Shown here: positions 51,597-64,000 of the stretch, in pieces
Layout of the letters: every line of letters starts with the position of its first letter
Position numbering within the stretch: position 1 is the first letter of the stretch
Source: Rhopalosiphum padi
Lineage: Eukaryota > Arthropoda > Insecta > Hemiptera > Aphididae
Direction: 5' to 3'
NCBI RefSeq assembly: GCF_020882245.1
Contig: NC_083597.1
Location: 62,102,152-62,166,151 of the forward strand
Length of the DNA stretch: 64,000 nt
The notes under the pieces: model-generated
Told to the model about the DNA's origin: nothing
Database searches by the model: none
What the model saw: the letters and a program-made list of their open reading frames with translations, nothing else
Made by a program: the position numbers and the translations under genes

Positions 51597-54500
51597 TTAG
51601 AAATATACTACTTCAATAAGATGACCATCAAATCTTGACAAATTTTTTAAAGCTGAAAATTTTATAGTTAAGGAAATTAAATTGTTTATTATTATTTAAA
51701 TTGACAAGTGTATACTATAAAAGTTTAATTCATCAATAATTTTTATGTAATGAATACAAATAAGGTTACTATACCAGAAATGTAAGTTTCATATTTATAC
51801 AGTCAAATTCGCTTATAACAAACATTAAGGGACCTAGGGAATCTGATCGTTAAAACCGAACTTCGGTATATCCGGATTATAAATAGTTGTTTAATGCCAT
51901 TGATGCTTCTAGCATATATATATATCACTGTTTACCGAAACAAAAGTACACACCTGATCAATATAAAAATACATTACCGAAATAGATGGTATGGTACTTT
52001 AAACACGATTTCTTCGATCTCGTCATCAGCTTGTTCACTTTCATCATTTGTATTCAAAATAGACTTGACAGTTTCTTCTTCATTGGTCAAAAGAACATCA
52101 CAAAATCAAATTTACTACATGTATTATTAATTGTTACCTATAGACGATTATAAAAACCAATTTTTGTTTCAAAATAACATTGCTATATACGGATTATCGT
52201 TATAACCGATATCATTATATACGAATAAAAGTACTACACATAACATAAAACCAACCAAATACATTGCTTGGAATCGTTTTACACGAAATATCGTTATATA
52301 TGGCATTGTAATAAGCGAATTTTACTGTATTATGATAAAAATTGCAAATGGATAATATGTGATTCCTAAAAGATTTACCTATAAACTATCAATAATATTA
52401 AAAAAGAATTGTCATTTTGTCATAACAAAAAATGTATAACTTTATACATCTATAAACTAAAATATCTACATATTCGATACATAAATTGTTATAAAATCAT
52501 TTTAAATAAAAAGGATACTTATTGCTCTTTCAGCATCCCATTCAGATGCAAATCGAATAATTCCAAATCCCTTACTTCCAACTTCAGAAAATTTTATGTC
52601 TCCACAGTCACGGAAGTAATCCTTTAAGCTTTGCCATGTTGTATTTGATGGTAAATTTTTTACCATGATTGTGTCAGATTTTTTTGGACCCATACCCATA
52701 TGCATATCACCTCCACCTACAAATAATAGTCATTTTAAGATTAATTAATAATGGAACGTCAGCAATTGGATTCCTCAATAAAACTGACTAAATTAAAATT
52801 TGTACAAAAGTTTAAAGAACAAATAATTACCCAATCCGGATCTAAAGTCTGCAGCAAAAGCACCACCGCCGCTACTTGAATTTCGTACACCAAGTGATAA
52901 AGAATCATAATCACGACCACCAAGTGAATCTAAAATAAATATTCACCAAATTAAAACATTTATATAAACATATGTATTATAAAGCTATATATGTAAATAA
53001 TTAACAAATTAAAACAAAACAAAAAGAGGAGAAGGTAGGTAATAGTTATCATTTATAGTCTTACAATAGGTGTAGAGTTTACCTTGTCTTTAAATAAGTC
53101 ATTGTAATGTATATGTTAAATTTTAATTCAACGACAAATCATTGAGATTTTGAGCTGACAGTTTATCAGCTTACATTACTAACTAAATTTAAATATATTT
53201 ATATTGCTATTATAGTAATTTATTTTACAATTAATAATTAGATTGAAATAATTTTAGTTGAAAACATTGCATTTGAAAATAAATATCCTCCTTCCCCCCC
53301 CACCCATTGGCCTTATTTTTCTATATTGTTTTGAAATATATAAATTTAATTAGGGAAATTGTCTTACAATTCTTAATTAGTTAAAATAGTAAATAGTAAA
53401 TATATTAATAACAAATGAACGTTAATATGTTATCAGTATTTTCATTTTGGTTATTTTCAAAATTACTAGGGTTAATTTACTTTTGAAACCCCAAAATATC
53501 AACTAGATTCAATTAGCTAACATAGACCACCCATAAAGTTGAAAAAAATGAAGAATATTTCTTAACTGCTTCAAAGCAACAAAGTGATAGATTAAAAAAA
53601 AACATTGTAAAATCTATACATTTGCCACTCCATTCAAATCTAAAATCATAATAATGCAATTGTATTTTTGCTTATTGTTAATAATATGAAATCGAAGTTG
53701 ATTTGGTAATGAAAAACATATTAAGGTCATCAAATTTGATAACCATTTCTACCAACATAATACAAAAATAAATTCTAAAATTAATATGTAAAAGGCAAAC
53801 AATGCGATGAATAAATAAACCCCAAGTTGATTATCATAATAAATAATACGTTTACAAGTATCAATGAAGTAAAATACTAATACATATTTAAACAGTAAAA
53901 TTTATGGTAAACTACTAAACATTTTAAAATAACTCTAAAAATAATTTAGTATTTTTAAATATCTATAATATATATACACACACACATATATATATATAAA
54001 TATATATGAAATTAAAATAAATTACTTTGATGTAGTGAAGAACTATTCATCGATCCAGCTCCACTAGTATTCATACCAGATCCAAAAGCAGCCCCTAGAC
54101 TTGTTCCAATGCCCAAATCACTAGCACTTAAATTTCCCAGTCCGTTAACTCCACCAACTTAATAAAACCAAAACACATTTAAAATCTATAAATTAAAATT
54201 TCTTGAATTACTTACGAGAACGTCGATTCTGAGTCTCAATACCTAATCTATCAGCACTCAATCCACTTAATACAGCTAAAGCAGATGTATTGACAGGCGT
54301 AGATAATGACTGAGATTGGTTAGGTGAAGTATTATTTGATGGGAGATTTCCTGTAAAAAATAAATATCTGAGTTAATTACAAAAATTAAGTTAAATGTTT
54401 ATCAAAATGATACTCGAAACACAATAGAGTATTGAATAAATTAACAAATTTATATTATATATTTATTTAATATCAATCACTTAGTTAGATCTTAATAATA

Positions 54501-57356
54501 TGGAACTCTGTCCTCCTCTCCCCCCCAAATATAAACTATTAATCAAAATTGTTTTATTTATTTCAGTGATGCATTTTTTTTTTTAAATTTTAACCTGAAA
54601 TATATAAATTATACTGAAAGGGAAAATAAGTATACCCAGACTGGAATAAGGTGACCAGGTGATAGTTGTATTGTGCAGCTGATATTTGATTGCTCTATAT
54701 TACTGTAGTCCTCATCACAAAAATTGGAGAACTATTTGTTTAGTGGTTATCAAACAATATAATTTAAAATTGTACAATAAATAGTTATGCGCTGCCTTAC
54801 AGACTGTAATAGGGGGTCACAATAAAATGAGAACCATTGTCTGCACGGAGAGTGACATTCGAAATATGGTGTTTTCATGACATGGACATTAGTAGCAACA
54901 TTTAGGCAACCTTGAAAATTGTTTTTCCCCTGCCCATCGTGCATAACTGGTTATTTTCTTATTCCAGTCTAAGCATATATAAAATGTAAAAAGTATTTTT
55001 TTAAAAAAAATTTAAACATACATATGTGGTGAACATAAAAATGTATTGTTCACATTTTAATTTAGTATTAATAATTATTATTTATACCACACACTAACAT
55101 TTAATTTAATTAAATTTTAAGAGAAAAATTAATTTATCTTTTAAATAGTTTTTAACTAAAAATAATTATTTCTTACAATTTAAATTTATCAAAACATACT
55201 TTCAACATCGTGCAATGGTGCTCCACCTGCACCTAAACCCATTCCTATTGATTTCAAGCCTTCGGGAAGTCTTGCTAATGGGTCTTTATCTGTACGATCA
55301 AGACGTATAGACATTGGACGTTCAAATAAAAATTGATTGTTGAACATAGCTATTGGTAATTGTTAAGAAATATTGAAACATAATTACTCATTAAAAGTAA
55401 AAAAGTTAAACATAAAGACTATCAAAGGATACAAATAGCTTGAACTGCTTCAACTGGATGATTATATTCAACTACCCCATATCCTTTACTTTTTCCTTCT
55501 TTATCTGAAAATATTTCAACTTCTAATACACGTCCAGCAAGTTTAAATACCTCTTTTAATTTTTTTTCGTCAACTTTGTAATCAAGCTAAATAAAAATTA
55601 AAACATCAAATTAAACATTTAAAATATTTTGAAGAATTTTTTTAACTTACATTGGCGACAAAAATTCGATTGATGAGTGGCCCACGAATATTGAGTGATT
55701 CTAAAAATTGTGGTGATAGTCCATACGTATTATCCCATTGAAAATCATCTGATACAGGCATTCTACTAGCACTTCTGATGCTAGTTGGGATATTACCACC
55801 ACCGCCGCCGCCGCCACCACCTCCACCACCGCCCCCACCACCGCCACCACCACCACTACTGCGAGGTCCATTTGGTAGTGGACGTCCACTCTTATCTCTT
55901 TCAATATCATCCTACAACAAATTAAAAAATACAATTAATTTGATATTATAATATAATTTTTTCTAATAAATACCTCTTTAACTACTAATTTTCTCCCATT
56001 TATATCAAAACGATGCATTTTGTCGATCGCCCTTTGAGCTGAATCTGCTCTGTCAAACTCAACTGTACCACAACCTCTAGATTTGTCTTTTTCATCTGAA
56101 TATACAACTACAAAAGACACATCTCCAACTACAACAAAAAAATCAATACATTTTATTATATAGCCAATTAAATTTAATTAAGTTTTATCTAAATTAGATC
56201 TTATTTTAGGCACTAAAGGTTAATTTCTCATATTTTAAGTTAATTTGAAAATACCATAGGACGAAGGAAGCTATTATTCTGAGGCTCTATAAATATCGAT
56301 TTTAGAATTTGCACGATGTTGACTCTAGTTGTGCTAAAGACACTACTAAATTAGTAAATATGGACTTCACCACTTTGAGCTTTTGGATATATGAGCCCCA
56401 GAATAAGCTCTTAAATACTTTTTTTTTAACGAGGTATATGAAAAACACGATACAATATGATTTTTTCTAATAAATCTAAGGATGTGTCATATTTGCGTCA
56501 ACAGTGATAATAATTAATAACTATATCTCAAACATGTATTGGCAGTCAATACACATTTATTTATTTTTAATGCATACATCATCATCATCTATAAGTTTTA
56601 ATATTATTATTAATTATAGATAACTTAAAGTAAGGAATAGCTTTATAACTACATTTATAAAAAAAATGTTTAATCATTTTTGCATGTTGTTTTCTTGTTT
56701 TCTGAAAATTCTTTTTTAATACTACTATTTTAAAGAAAACAAAGCTATATGATAAAAATGTTGACTATGAATTTTATAAATATATCTAATTAATTTGTAG
56801 TTCTTGTAATACAGTAAATTCCCGTTACAATGAAAGTCATAGAAGTCCCCTGCTGAAAATCAGGGCTTATAAAGATCTTATACAAATTTTCGTTACAACA
56901 AAATTTCCGTTATAACGAAAAAAAAATTCGGTCCTCTGGAGTTTGTTGTAACGGATTTTACTGTATAATTAATTATAAAATATAAATTGATTAAGGTCAT
57001 TTAACTGAAAATAAATTTAATAAAAAACAAAAATGTTGCGTTAATAGTTATTTTATTAGACTATTTGTACTATTTACAGACTGGCCCTTTTTTAATAAAT
57101 CCACCGCAGCAGTCATAATACAAAGTTTATTAAATTATTTATAATATTATGATTTTATTCTAAAGTTAAATAATTAACCTAGTAGTTTTTATTATTTCAT
57201 TAAAAAAATATATATACCTTCTTTTTTGAACAACTCTTTTAGCTCCTTCCATTTGAATTCATATGGTATGTTCGACACAAATACTTTCTTACATCCACTT
57301 TTCCGAGATCTAAGTGGACTGCGACTTCTATCACGATTTCTATCGCCCAATCTCAT
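51597..57356 (-). CDS. rump: hnRNP M / rumpelstiltskin-type RNA-binding protein, three RRMs
   Basis: A nuclear RNA-binding protein; the fly orthologue rumpelstiltskin binds nanos mRNA, and vertebrate hnRNP M acts in splicing. Ten coding exons join in phase to 492 residues: 57218-57356, 55974-56128, 55651-55911, 55433-55586, 55200-55349, 54216-54350, 54026-54157, 52831-52929, 52519-52716, 51597-51652. An RS-rich start (RDRSRSPLRSRKS) leads into RRM1 (KKVFVSNIPYEFKWKELKEL, KSRGCGTVEF). A run of 20 glycines follows, then RRM2 (RIFVANLDYKV, KGYGVVEY). The hnRNP M-specific block MFNNQFLFERPM with GLKSIGMGLG comes next, then a low-complexity linker and RRM3 (TIMVKNLPSNTTWQSLKDYF, GFGIIRF). The tiny last exon ends LKNLSRFDGHLIEVVYF. 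A non-coding 5' exon probably ends at 57609. Confidence 0.92.
51800..52327 (-). mobile_element. pogo/Tigger-like element with transposase remnant
   Basis: The ends CAGTCAAATTCGCTTATAAC and, inverted, AATAAGCGAATTTTACTG are flanked by TA (51798-51799 and 52328-52329). The CAGT...ATTCGCTTATAACGAA layout is characteristic of Tigger/pogo elements. On the minus strand near 51995-52105, a frame reads DVLLTNEEETVKSILNTNDE then SEQADDEIEEIV. This resembles the acidic C-terminal tail of pogo-type transposases, so the copy is an internal-deletion derivative. It lies in the last intron of the hnRNP M gene. Confidence 0.8.
54636..54970. mobile_element. MITE in an hnRNP M intron
   Basis: CAGACTGGAATAAG at the left and CTTATTCCAGTCT at the right are inverted copies. 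Flanks AAGTATAC and AAGCATAT match at 6 of 8 positions, suggesting an eroded 8-bp duplication and a hAT-like origin. The interior is GC-richer than the intron around it. A minus-strand frame inside (54750-54944) has no domain. Confidence 0.6.
55795..55854 (-). repeat. glycine-codon run in the hnRNP M coding sequence
   Basis: Twenty consecutive GGN codons (GGT, GGC, GGG, GGA mixed), preceded by two serines and followed by NIPTS. Codon mixing shows an old, selected glycine run rather than a fresh triplet expansion. It stands out as one of the most GC-rich segments in the window. Confidence 0.85.
56812..56963. mobile_element. short pogo/Tigger-like MITE
   Basis: CAGTAAATTCCCGTTACAAT at the left and TTGTAACGGATTTTACTG at the right are inverted, flanked by TA (56810-56811 and 56964-56965). 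152 bases, no coding. It lies in the first coding intron of the hnRNP M gene. Internal CGTTATAACGAA phrases match the Tigger subterminal style. Confidence 0.8.
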
Positions 57357-58379
57357 TTTTACTGAAATAATTTACCTATGAAAATAAATGCATTAATATT
57401 TATACCGACTATTTGATTCAAATTCATGCAATAAACTTGTGCTGGATAAATTCTTTATATTAACCAAATCTAACATGAAAGTATAGAACAAAATACTGCG
57501 AAGTATTTAAAATGAACAAATACAGTTAACTGATTAAATAGTTGCGAAGTAAATGTAATCACCTGAATAGACAAAAATACAAAATATAAGCTACTGGATA
57601 ATACTTACAAAGGTAGTACATAAATTAAACAAAAACAAGGATCAGACCCGGATGAAAAACACTAATACATCTACAACTTAAAAGGAACAGAATGAACAGA
57701 CAGACGATAGTAATAACATAATAATGGTTATAAGGTCTTGTTCTACGGCAACACCACAGTCATTCACCAAGCGTCAGTGCGTCACTTTAAATTTTAAGTT
57801 TGGTATACAATGGTTATCAATACTACCACGGTATATAAGAGCGGGAATAATTTAAAATTTAAAAAATAACTACATACTTATAAATAATATAAAATAATGT
57901 GTATTAATAGACCAAATAAAAAAACTAGAAGGTTACTAGTTTATATATACATATAATCGGAGTAGGTAAATTTCGTCCACAAAAATGTGAGGTATAATGG
58001 CGCACTTTTCACTTTATTTAACTAATAAAGTAAGAATATTATAAAATATTCTATAGGTATTCTATATTTATTTAATTTGTAAGTATTACTTGAGTGTGAA
58101 TTTTTTTAATATATGTAAATATGTAATCAATATAGGGCACAGATATTGTTGCATTTGCGTCTTTTCTCTACTGTTTCAATATATTGCTATAAGTAAGTAC
58201 GTTTTAAATGCGTGTCATGTATATTCGAACTATAAAATCTAAAAGTTTTAAGTGCAATTTTTGCAATTTTAGAATTTTTATTGCAATTTTATTGAATTTA
58301 CTCATTTATATACAACTACTATATTCATCTACTATATGATGTGTAATGTGTTTTTTTTAATTTATTTTTGTGTCTGTCA
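57357..58379. promoter_or_regulatory. hnRNP M 5' flank
   Basis: On the minus strand an acceptor (TTATTTCAG) lies six bases before the ATG, and a donor-type site (CCTTT followed by GTAAGTATT) has its exon end at 57609. A non-coding exon therefore runs upstream from 57609, probably toward 57720-57790. On the plus strand a TATATAAG at 57832-57839 has no gene close downstream. Confidence 0.45.
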
Positions 58380-58985
58380 TCACGTTTTGGAGTAGTAATA
58401 ATGCTTTGATTTTTAACTTCAGTCCCTCTTTGAAAAGGAAAATTCATAGTTGGTACTTTGAGGGGTCAAAAATTGCCAGTCGATTTTAAAAGCGTCAGGA
58501 AAAACCGTGAAAAAATAACGGAAAAACGGGAATTTTTACGCATAACCACTTTTCGACAAAATCGATTTTTTGATTTTGCTGTAATTCAAAAACGAACCAT
58601 TGTAAATACTTGAAATTTTCACAAAATGTTTATATTAGCGTTATCTAATTACGATTAAATTTTTTTAAGCTACTTATAGACAATTGAAATTTTCGACTTT
58701 TCTAAGTTGTTTTTTGAAATAACTATAAAAAAAAATTGGCTATCCAAAAAATCTTTAAAATTTAATACAAGGTTTATTATAAGTTGTACTTATCGTAGTA
58801 AAATCAAAAATCATTAGTCACAATTTTTGTTTATAAGCATTTAAAGTTCAAATGTTTACGAAATATATCAAAATTGCGAAAATTTGCAAGGAATTTTGAA
58901 GTTGAAAATTCATAAAATGTTTTTGATTTATACCTAAGGTTAAACAACCCAATACAAGGTTATCCATAAATTTTTCTTCAAAATT
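58380..58985. repeat. probable dispersed aphid repeat
   Basis: This block carries phrases such as AAATCGATTTTTTGATTTTG, CTGTAATTCAAAAACGAACC and TTCACAAAATGTTTATATTA. Its style differs from the neighbouring AT-rich DNA, and I associate it with an abundant, poorly classified aphid repeat. Ends are not defined, and no TIR or coding frame is visible. Assignment rests on memory of the style, so it is tentative. Confidence 0.45.
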
Positions 58986-60237
58986 TTATGAGCATATGAA
59001 CTATGAAATTTTTTACGCAAAATAACGATATAATATTATACAATTTAAATATAGGTAATAATATAATATGATATATCCTATACTAATTATCATTGACTGA
59101 CAAATCATCTCCGTTCAGAATGGTTTTTCGTATACAAATATACAATGTTACCTGACATTGCATTCAAATTTAACACAACCATTATAATAATATAGTGACC
59201 AGTGACCTACTCACCATCTCTACTATATACAGCAAAGCGATACCCACTCGCTCATCTTTTGTTTAGATTGACGTGTTTATAAATAAAATAAAATTCATTG
59301 TATGTTAAAATGTATTTAGTTACAAATACATTTTGATATTGTTGTTCTAATATGTTGTAAATTAAAATTATATAATCATAAATGATATTATGATAATAAG
59401 AAAATAAAAATAAATATAATAATATAATGTGTATAATATATAATGTCTATATTTTAAAATTTTTAAGTTTTTAAAATAAATATTAATTATATAAAACATT
59501 TTGTATTTTCGGACTTTTTGGCCGATTACCATTCAAGTAATCGGGTAATTTCGTATTTAGGTACCTATTATTATACGTAATTTTAATTTTCACCAAATCA
59601 ATATTTGTATTTCCTTCTATTTCTGGCCTTCTGGACCGAATTTATATATAACATTTATTCTATAAATTATGAACTAGTATTAAATATAAATGTTTGATCG
59701 TCAGTGTTATTATTGCTTCAATTATTTTGTCATTAGTCATTATCATTATTTATTATATGTATGAATATTATCAGAATTCTCGATGGACGTGAATGCGTGA
59801 ACCTTTATAGTTGTTTTTATCATATTATAAGTCCTCAAATGGAAATCCCAAATTATATAAAAAAAAATTGTTGTCCTTGGTATTTGTTTATTTTGTGAGT
59901 ATTATTACATTATGGCAGCAGCTGCAGACACTACAACCATTTAATCTATTCTGTGCTACAACACTAGATAGTAGATAGTCATTAGTCCCACAGTAACAGT
60001 AGTGCAGTTAATAGTAGTTATACTCATGACCGTTGGACGTTGTTCAGTAGTTGGTGAATCTTTTTACACATGATTTTATATTATGAATTAACCATGACTT
60101 AATTTTGCTATGAATTATGAATTATGAATAATAATATTAACAGTTAACTATTAAGTATTTATTATATATTTTTATAACCCATAATATTTTATTTAAAAAC
60201 ATTTTATCGCAGAACTTTTATTTTGTTTTCGTCAGTA
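58986..60237. promoter_or_regulatory. upstream region of the ankyrin-repeat gene
   Basis: AT-rich with a GC-richer island near 59900-60060. An arthropod initiator-like TTCAGTAG lies near 60042-60049, about 190 bases before the proposed first ATG. No other gene is supported; the short frame starting ATGGCAGCAGCTGCAG near 59913 stops after 10 codons. Confidence 0.35.
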
Positions 60238-63200
60238 ATGAATCATATTAACAGTGCTAAAGTAAGTTTACTAATCTACCTAACTATTAACTTCCGCGTA
60301 AGAGACTGTATTCAAAGTTCAAGCTTTCTATATTATATATAATTATGTTTATTATAATTTATAGTACCAATCTCTAAATATTAACAGATAAATAATGTTT
60401 ATCTAATAACTATAGTTGTAATACGATTTTTATAATAAAACGTATCTGTTCGCCAGTTTAAATAACATTTGAAGTAAAAATTTGTCAAATCAAGCAGATA
60501 CACATTAATACATATACTATACTTTTTGTGTTTGTTTATTATTTATTTTCATTTTTTTTGTTTCCTACACCTATTTTCATTTATAAATTACTTACTTTTT
60601 TTTAGTTTTTTGTAAAAACTAGGAAGAAATCTTATTGGTAGTTTCTGCTATATGATAATATAAATTAATATAAATTAATTTCATTGAATATAAATATAGT
60701 TATTTAAGAAATGGCAGGCATGCGTATAAAAACAAAATATTTTTTTTTTTAGGACCCTATATAAATTAATGCCTAAGTATAGATAAACATATTAGGTATA
60801 ATCACAGAATATAACGCATAACAATTGTGAATTTAACTAAACTTCTATGAGTGGTGAGTGGGTGAATTTATTACCATGGCACAAAATAAAATGATTCCAT
60901 CCTCTTGCCAAAAATATATCTAAGATAACTACATTTTATTTTTGTTGTATTATAAATTATTATTTTATAATATTTACATATAAAAATTATTTTTCAAGTG
61001 CTAAGGGTTCCATTGTTTGCCACTAAGGTATAGATATACCTTTTACATTTTTCCCAGCATAATATATTGTTAAACTTTCTAATACATTTTTTTAAATTTA
61101 TAATTTACTTATACATGTAAATGTATATGTTATAATATGTAATGATATGTTATTGTTGCAATAAAGTTGGTATTATTATTATTACATATTAAAAATATAC
61201 TTAATCAGTTATATGTTTTGTTATTCCTATGAAAAGTTTATATAGTTAAGTGTGCTATGTATTTTTTTCTGAACACTTTTTTAGAAGAATGACTTGTATT
61301 TAATTATTTTGATTTAATTTATAACCAAGAAAAAGTTTAAATTATATTTTAATTTTTAGTAGATTATTCAAAAAATATAATAGTTATATCAATATGATAC
61401 AAAATCATTTATAAACATTTGTATATGTTGTTAAACTATGTATTTTTAATACCAATAATATTTTAGGTAAGCATGATGCCCGTGTTCAAGTATGAATGTT
61501 TTGAAGATCCATTACCAAATTCAAACAACAAGAAAAATAAGTTTAAAAACTTTAAACTTTCCCAAAGTCGCTTTAACGAAAAAAAATTGCCTGTATTTGA
61601 TTCAATGTTTCAAATAAGTTATAACAAAAATATTTGCACCACAAGTACTGTAGAAAATTTTATGTCGTTATATAATAAATTAAATAAATTACAAAAAGAT
61701 TACACACCTTTGCATTTAGCTATCGAAATGGGTAATTTTCATTTGATTCAATTTTTACTAAGACTTCCTACCATCAATGTGAACTCTTTTACTGGTACTG
61801 GGTTCACGGGACTACATTTGGCTGTTAAGTCTGAAAATGTAACTATTGTTAAATATTTATGTGAGTATTCTGATATTGATTTAGAAGCAACATCAAGTTC
61901 TGTTGGTACACCACTGATTTATGCAACATCAATTTCAACTCCAATAATTTTGAAAACATTAATTGATTATGGCGCTGATGTAAATAAGACTTTTACAGCA
62001 GATTCCTTGAATTCCTTGATGTTAGCCATACAAAATCAAAAAAGCGAACACAGTTGGATATTGGCTGAAAGTGGTATTTGCCCTTTACACACAAATGTCA
62101 AAAAATGGAATGCTTTACATTATGCTGCATTATTTAAAGCTTCTACTGAATTACTGCGAAAGCTGATAGAAATAGGTTGTGATCAAAATGGTATTACACG
62201 AGAGGGTAACACACCTTTACATCATGCAGTTATTTCTGGAAGTATTGATTCTGTTCAAATATTTGTTGAAATGAAAGCAGATATTCACAAAACTGATGAA
62301 AATGGCCTTACTGCTTTACATTATGCTGCATATCAAGGGCATTGGGAAATTGTAAAAATATTATTAGCTGCTGGTTCTAGACCAAATAAAAAAACAAACA
62401 TCAAAGTAACACCTTTACATTTTGCAGCCAAACACGATCGTTTATTAGTAGTGGAAGAACTATTAAAGTGCTATGTGGATGTTAATGCTATTACTATGCA
62501 ATGTAATACACCATTACATTATGCAGCTTGTAATGGAAATGAAAAAATGGTTGAAACTTTATTGAAACATGGAGCTGATCCAAATATTCCAAACAAAGAC
62601 AATGATTTACCCATACATCTCGCTTGTTTACGCGGTGCTATTGATGCTGTGAAGTTATTATGCTTGAATAAATCAAATATGGATTGGCGAAATAAAAACA
62701 ATATGTCACCATTACACAATGCCGTCTTAAGTGCTAATGAAGAGTTGATAACATTTTTATTGAATAAATATAAATTTAGTATTGATACTGATTTATTTAA
62801 TGTTGCTCTACGTTCTGGAAATATACACATAATTAAAATCATGATTGATAGAAGTAATGAAACAATTTTAAAGGATGAAATATTTTGGTTTAAGATAATT
62901 GGTTTTTCTAGATCTTTAGAAATAATTAAGTTATTTGTTAAACGTGTTCAACCACCTGTGTCAGTTATATCAAATCTAGTAGGATATGCTACACAATTAG
63001 GTCATTGTGATATTGCCCGATTCTTACTAGAATATGTTAGAACATGGGATGATCTACTTGACGAAGAAGGAAATACAGCATTATACTACGCAATATTTAA
63101 AAATGATATAGAATTAGTTCGCTTACTGATAGAAAAAGGTTCAAACGTGAATCATATAAATGATGCTGGTATTACGTTATTACAATCTGCATCAAAAAAT

Positions 63201-63278
63201 GGTAATACAGAAATTATGAAGTTGTTATTGAAGAATTGGACTACATGTTATACTTCAAATAACAAGACTAACTTATAA
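60238..63278 (+). CDS. ankyrin-repeat protein
   Basis: A protein built almost wholly of ankyrin repeats, so a binding scaffold; the partner and pathway cannot be told from sequence. The main exon at 61467-63278 holds about 14 repeats from residue ~75 to the end (for example YTPLHLAIEMGNFHLIQFLL, NGLTALHYAAYQGHWEIVKI, CNTPLHYAACNGNEKMVETL), the middle ones close to consensus and the outer ones diverged. The ATG at 61473 alone gives 601 residues. A 24-base exon at 60238-60261 (MNHINSAK, donor GTAAGT) joins in frame with the acceptor ATTTTAG at 61466 to add ten residues, total 611; I prefer this but am not certain. No membrane segment, no catalytic domain, no SOCS box recognised. The repeat-bearing part lacks introns. 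Confidence 0.8.
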
Positions 63279-64000
63279 AATATTACTATCTCTTTCACAT
63301 ACATATTATAACATTGATTATTTGGACTCAAAAAAGTAATATTTTATTTTAAAATTATATACCTTAAGTTATTTTATATTATATTTTTAGACTAGAAGCA
63401 AACAATTTTATTAACAAGTAATTCATTTTAATGAGATGTTTTTTAAATAACATTAAATATTACTAATTATTTGTAACTCAATTAATGTTTATGTGATGAA
63501 ATTTTTGTGTTTATTATTTATATATTTTTTTTTACACCTGATTGTCTCATCATAGAGTATTATTTCAATATTAATTATTTTATATGAACATATTTTTAAC
63601 ATTCAAATAATTGAAATTGTAAAAGAACTATTTTTTAATTGAAAATGTATTATTAATTATAGTAACTTATTGAAGTATTAATTATATGTATCACAGAAAA
63701 CTAGTACATTATTTTGAAAAATGTCTAAATAATTTTGTTTTTTATTCACTGGAATGTTGACTTACTGATTTATTTATTTTTTTTCTTTATTTTATTTTAT
63801 ATTTAAGAATTTTAAAATAATTTTTCCTAAGTATAAAATATTTCAATTCAATTATAAATTTTTGTATAAAAAGGATTTTCATTTTAAGCTATATTTTATT
63901 TACAGTATAATGTTTTTATGCTATGTGATTAAGAATAAAATAAGTATTTAAAAATAAACAGTATAATTTGCATTTAAATGTTGATTCATTTTTACAATTA
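63279..64000. other. 3' flank of the ankyrin-repeat gene
   Basis: AT-rich 3' untranslated and flanking sequence to the window edge. AATAAA-type signals occur near 63945-63960. No further gene seen. Confidence 0.4.

Noticed and set aside
55701..55934. alanine/valine-rich minus-strand frame
   Set aside because: Shifted reading of the glycine run in the hnRNP M gene.
62519..62842. 107-codon minus-strand frame
   Set aside because: Antisense of ankyrin repeats.
1..64000. CRISPR array, tRNA, rRNA or bacterial gene
   Set aside because: Looked for regularly spaced repeats, tRNA-like T-loop phrases and intronless GC-richer genes; found none I can support by eye. A tRNAscan or Infernal run would be decisive.

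Overview
The window looks like nuclear DNA of an aphid, or a close sternorrhynchan relative. It is very AT-rich and dense in short terminal-inverted-repeat elements. Its genes are spliced with ordinary GT-AG introns and have insect-type orthologues. The phrase TAGGTACCTA, frequent in aphid intergenic DNA, recurs. I cannot name the species from sequence alone.

Layout. 1-7300: a 5'-truncated LINE copy, a four-exon minus-strand gene for the complex III subunit UQCRB/QCR7, and two MITE-like elements. 7312-10546: SMC6, almost entirely in one long exon. 10547-15000: an 800-bp foldback element and a decayed hAT transposon. 15039-15956: NAD(P)HX dehydratase. 15957-22143: about 6 kb with no gene I can support. 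22144-39294 (minus): the blue cheese/WDFY3 orthologue. I could join 48 coding exons with continuous phase into a 3470-residue protein with ConA-like, PH-BEACH, BEACH, WD40 and FYVE regions. 42922-44554 (plus): a membrane-anchored heme oxygenase, with a probable solo LTR just upstream. 46349-47085: a hAT relic. About 47597-49842 (minus): a gustatory-receptor-like seven-membrane-segment gene whose first junction and last exon I could not settle. 51597-57356 (minus): an hnRNP M/rumpelstiltskin-type protein with three RRMs and a 20-glycine run. 60238-63278 (plus): an ankyrin-repeat protein.

The genes are a chance neighbourhood of housekeeping, autophagy, redox, chemosensory and RNA-binding functions, not an operon or pathway cluster. 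I see no CRISPR array, no bacterial gene and no rRNA or tRNA that I can support. The clearest unusual signals are: a 10-bp-duplication foldback element with about 160-bp inverted repeats; several MITEs with readable target-site duplications; a heme oxygenase that appears to lack the distal catalytic aspartate; an Atg8-binding-like motif kept in the blue cheese orthologue; and a nearly intronless SMC6. I did not find a convincing new multi-gene system.
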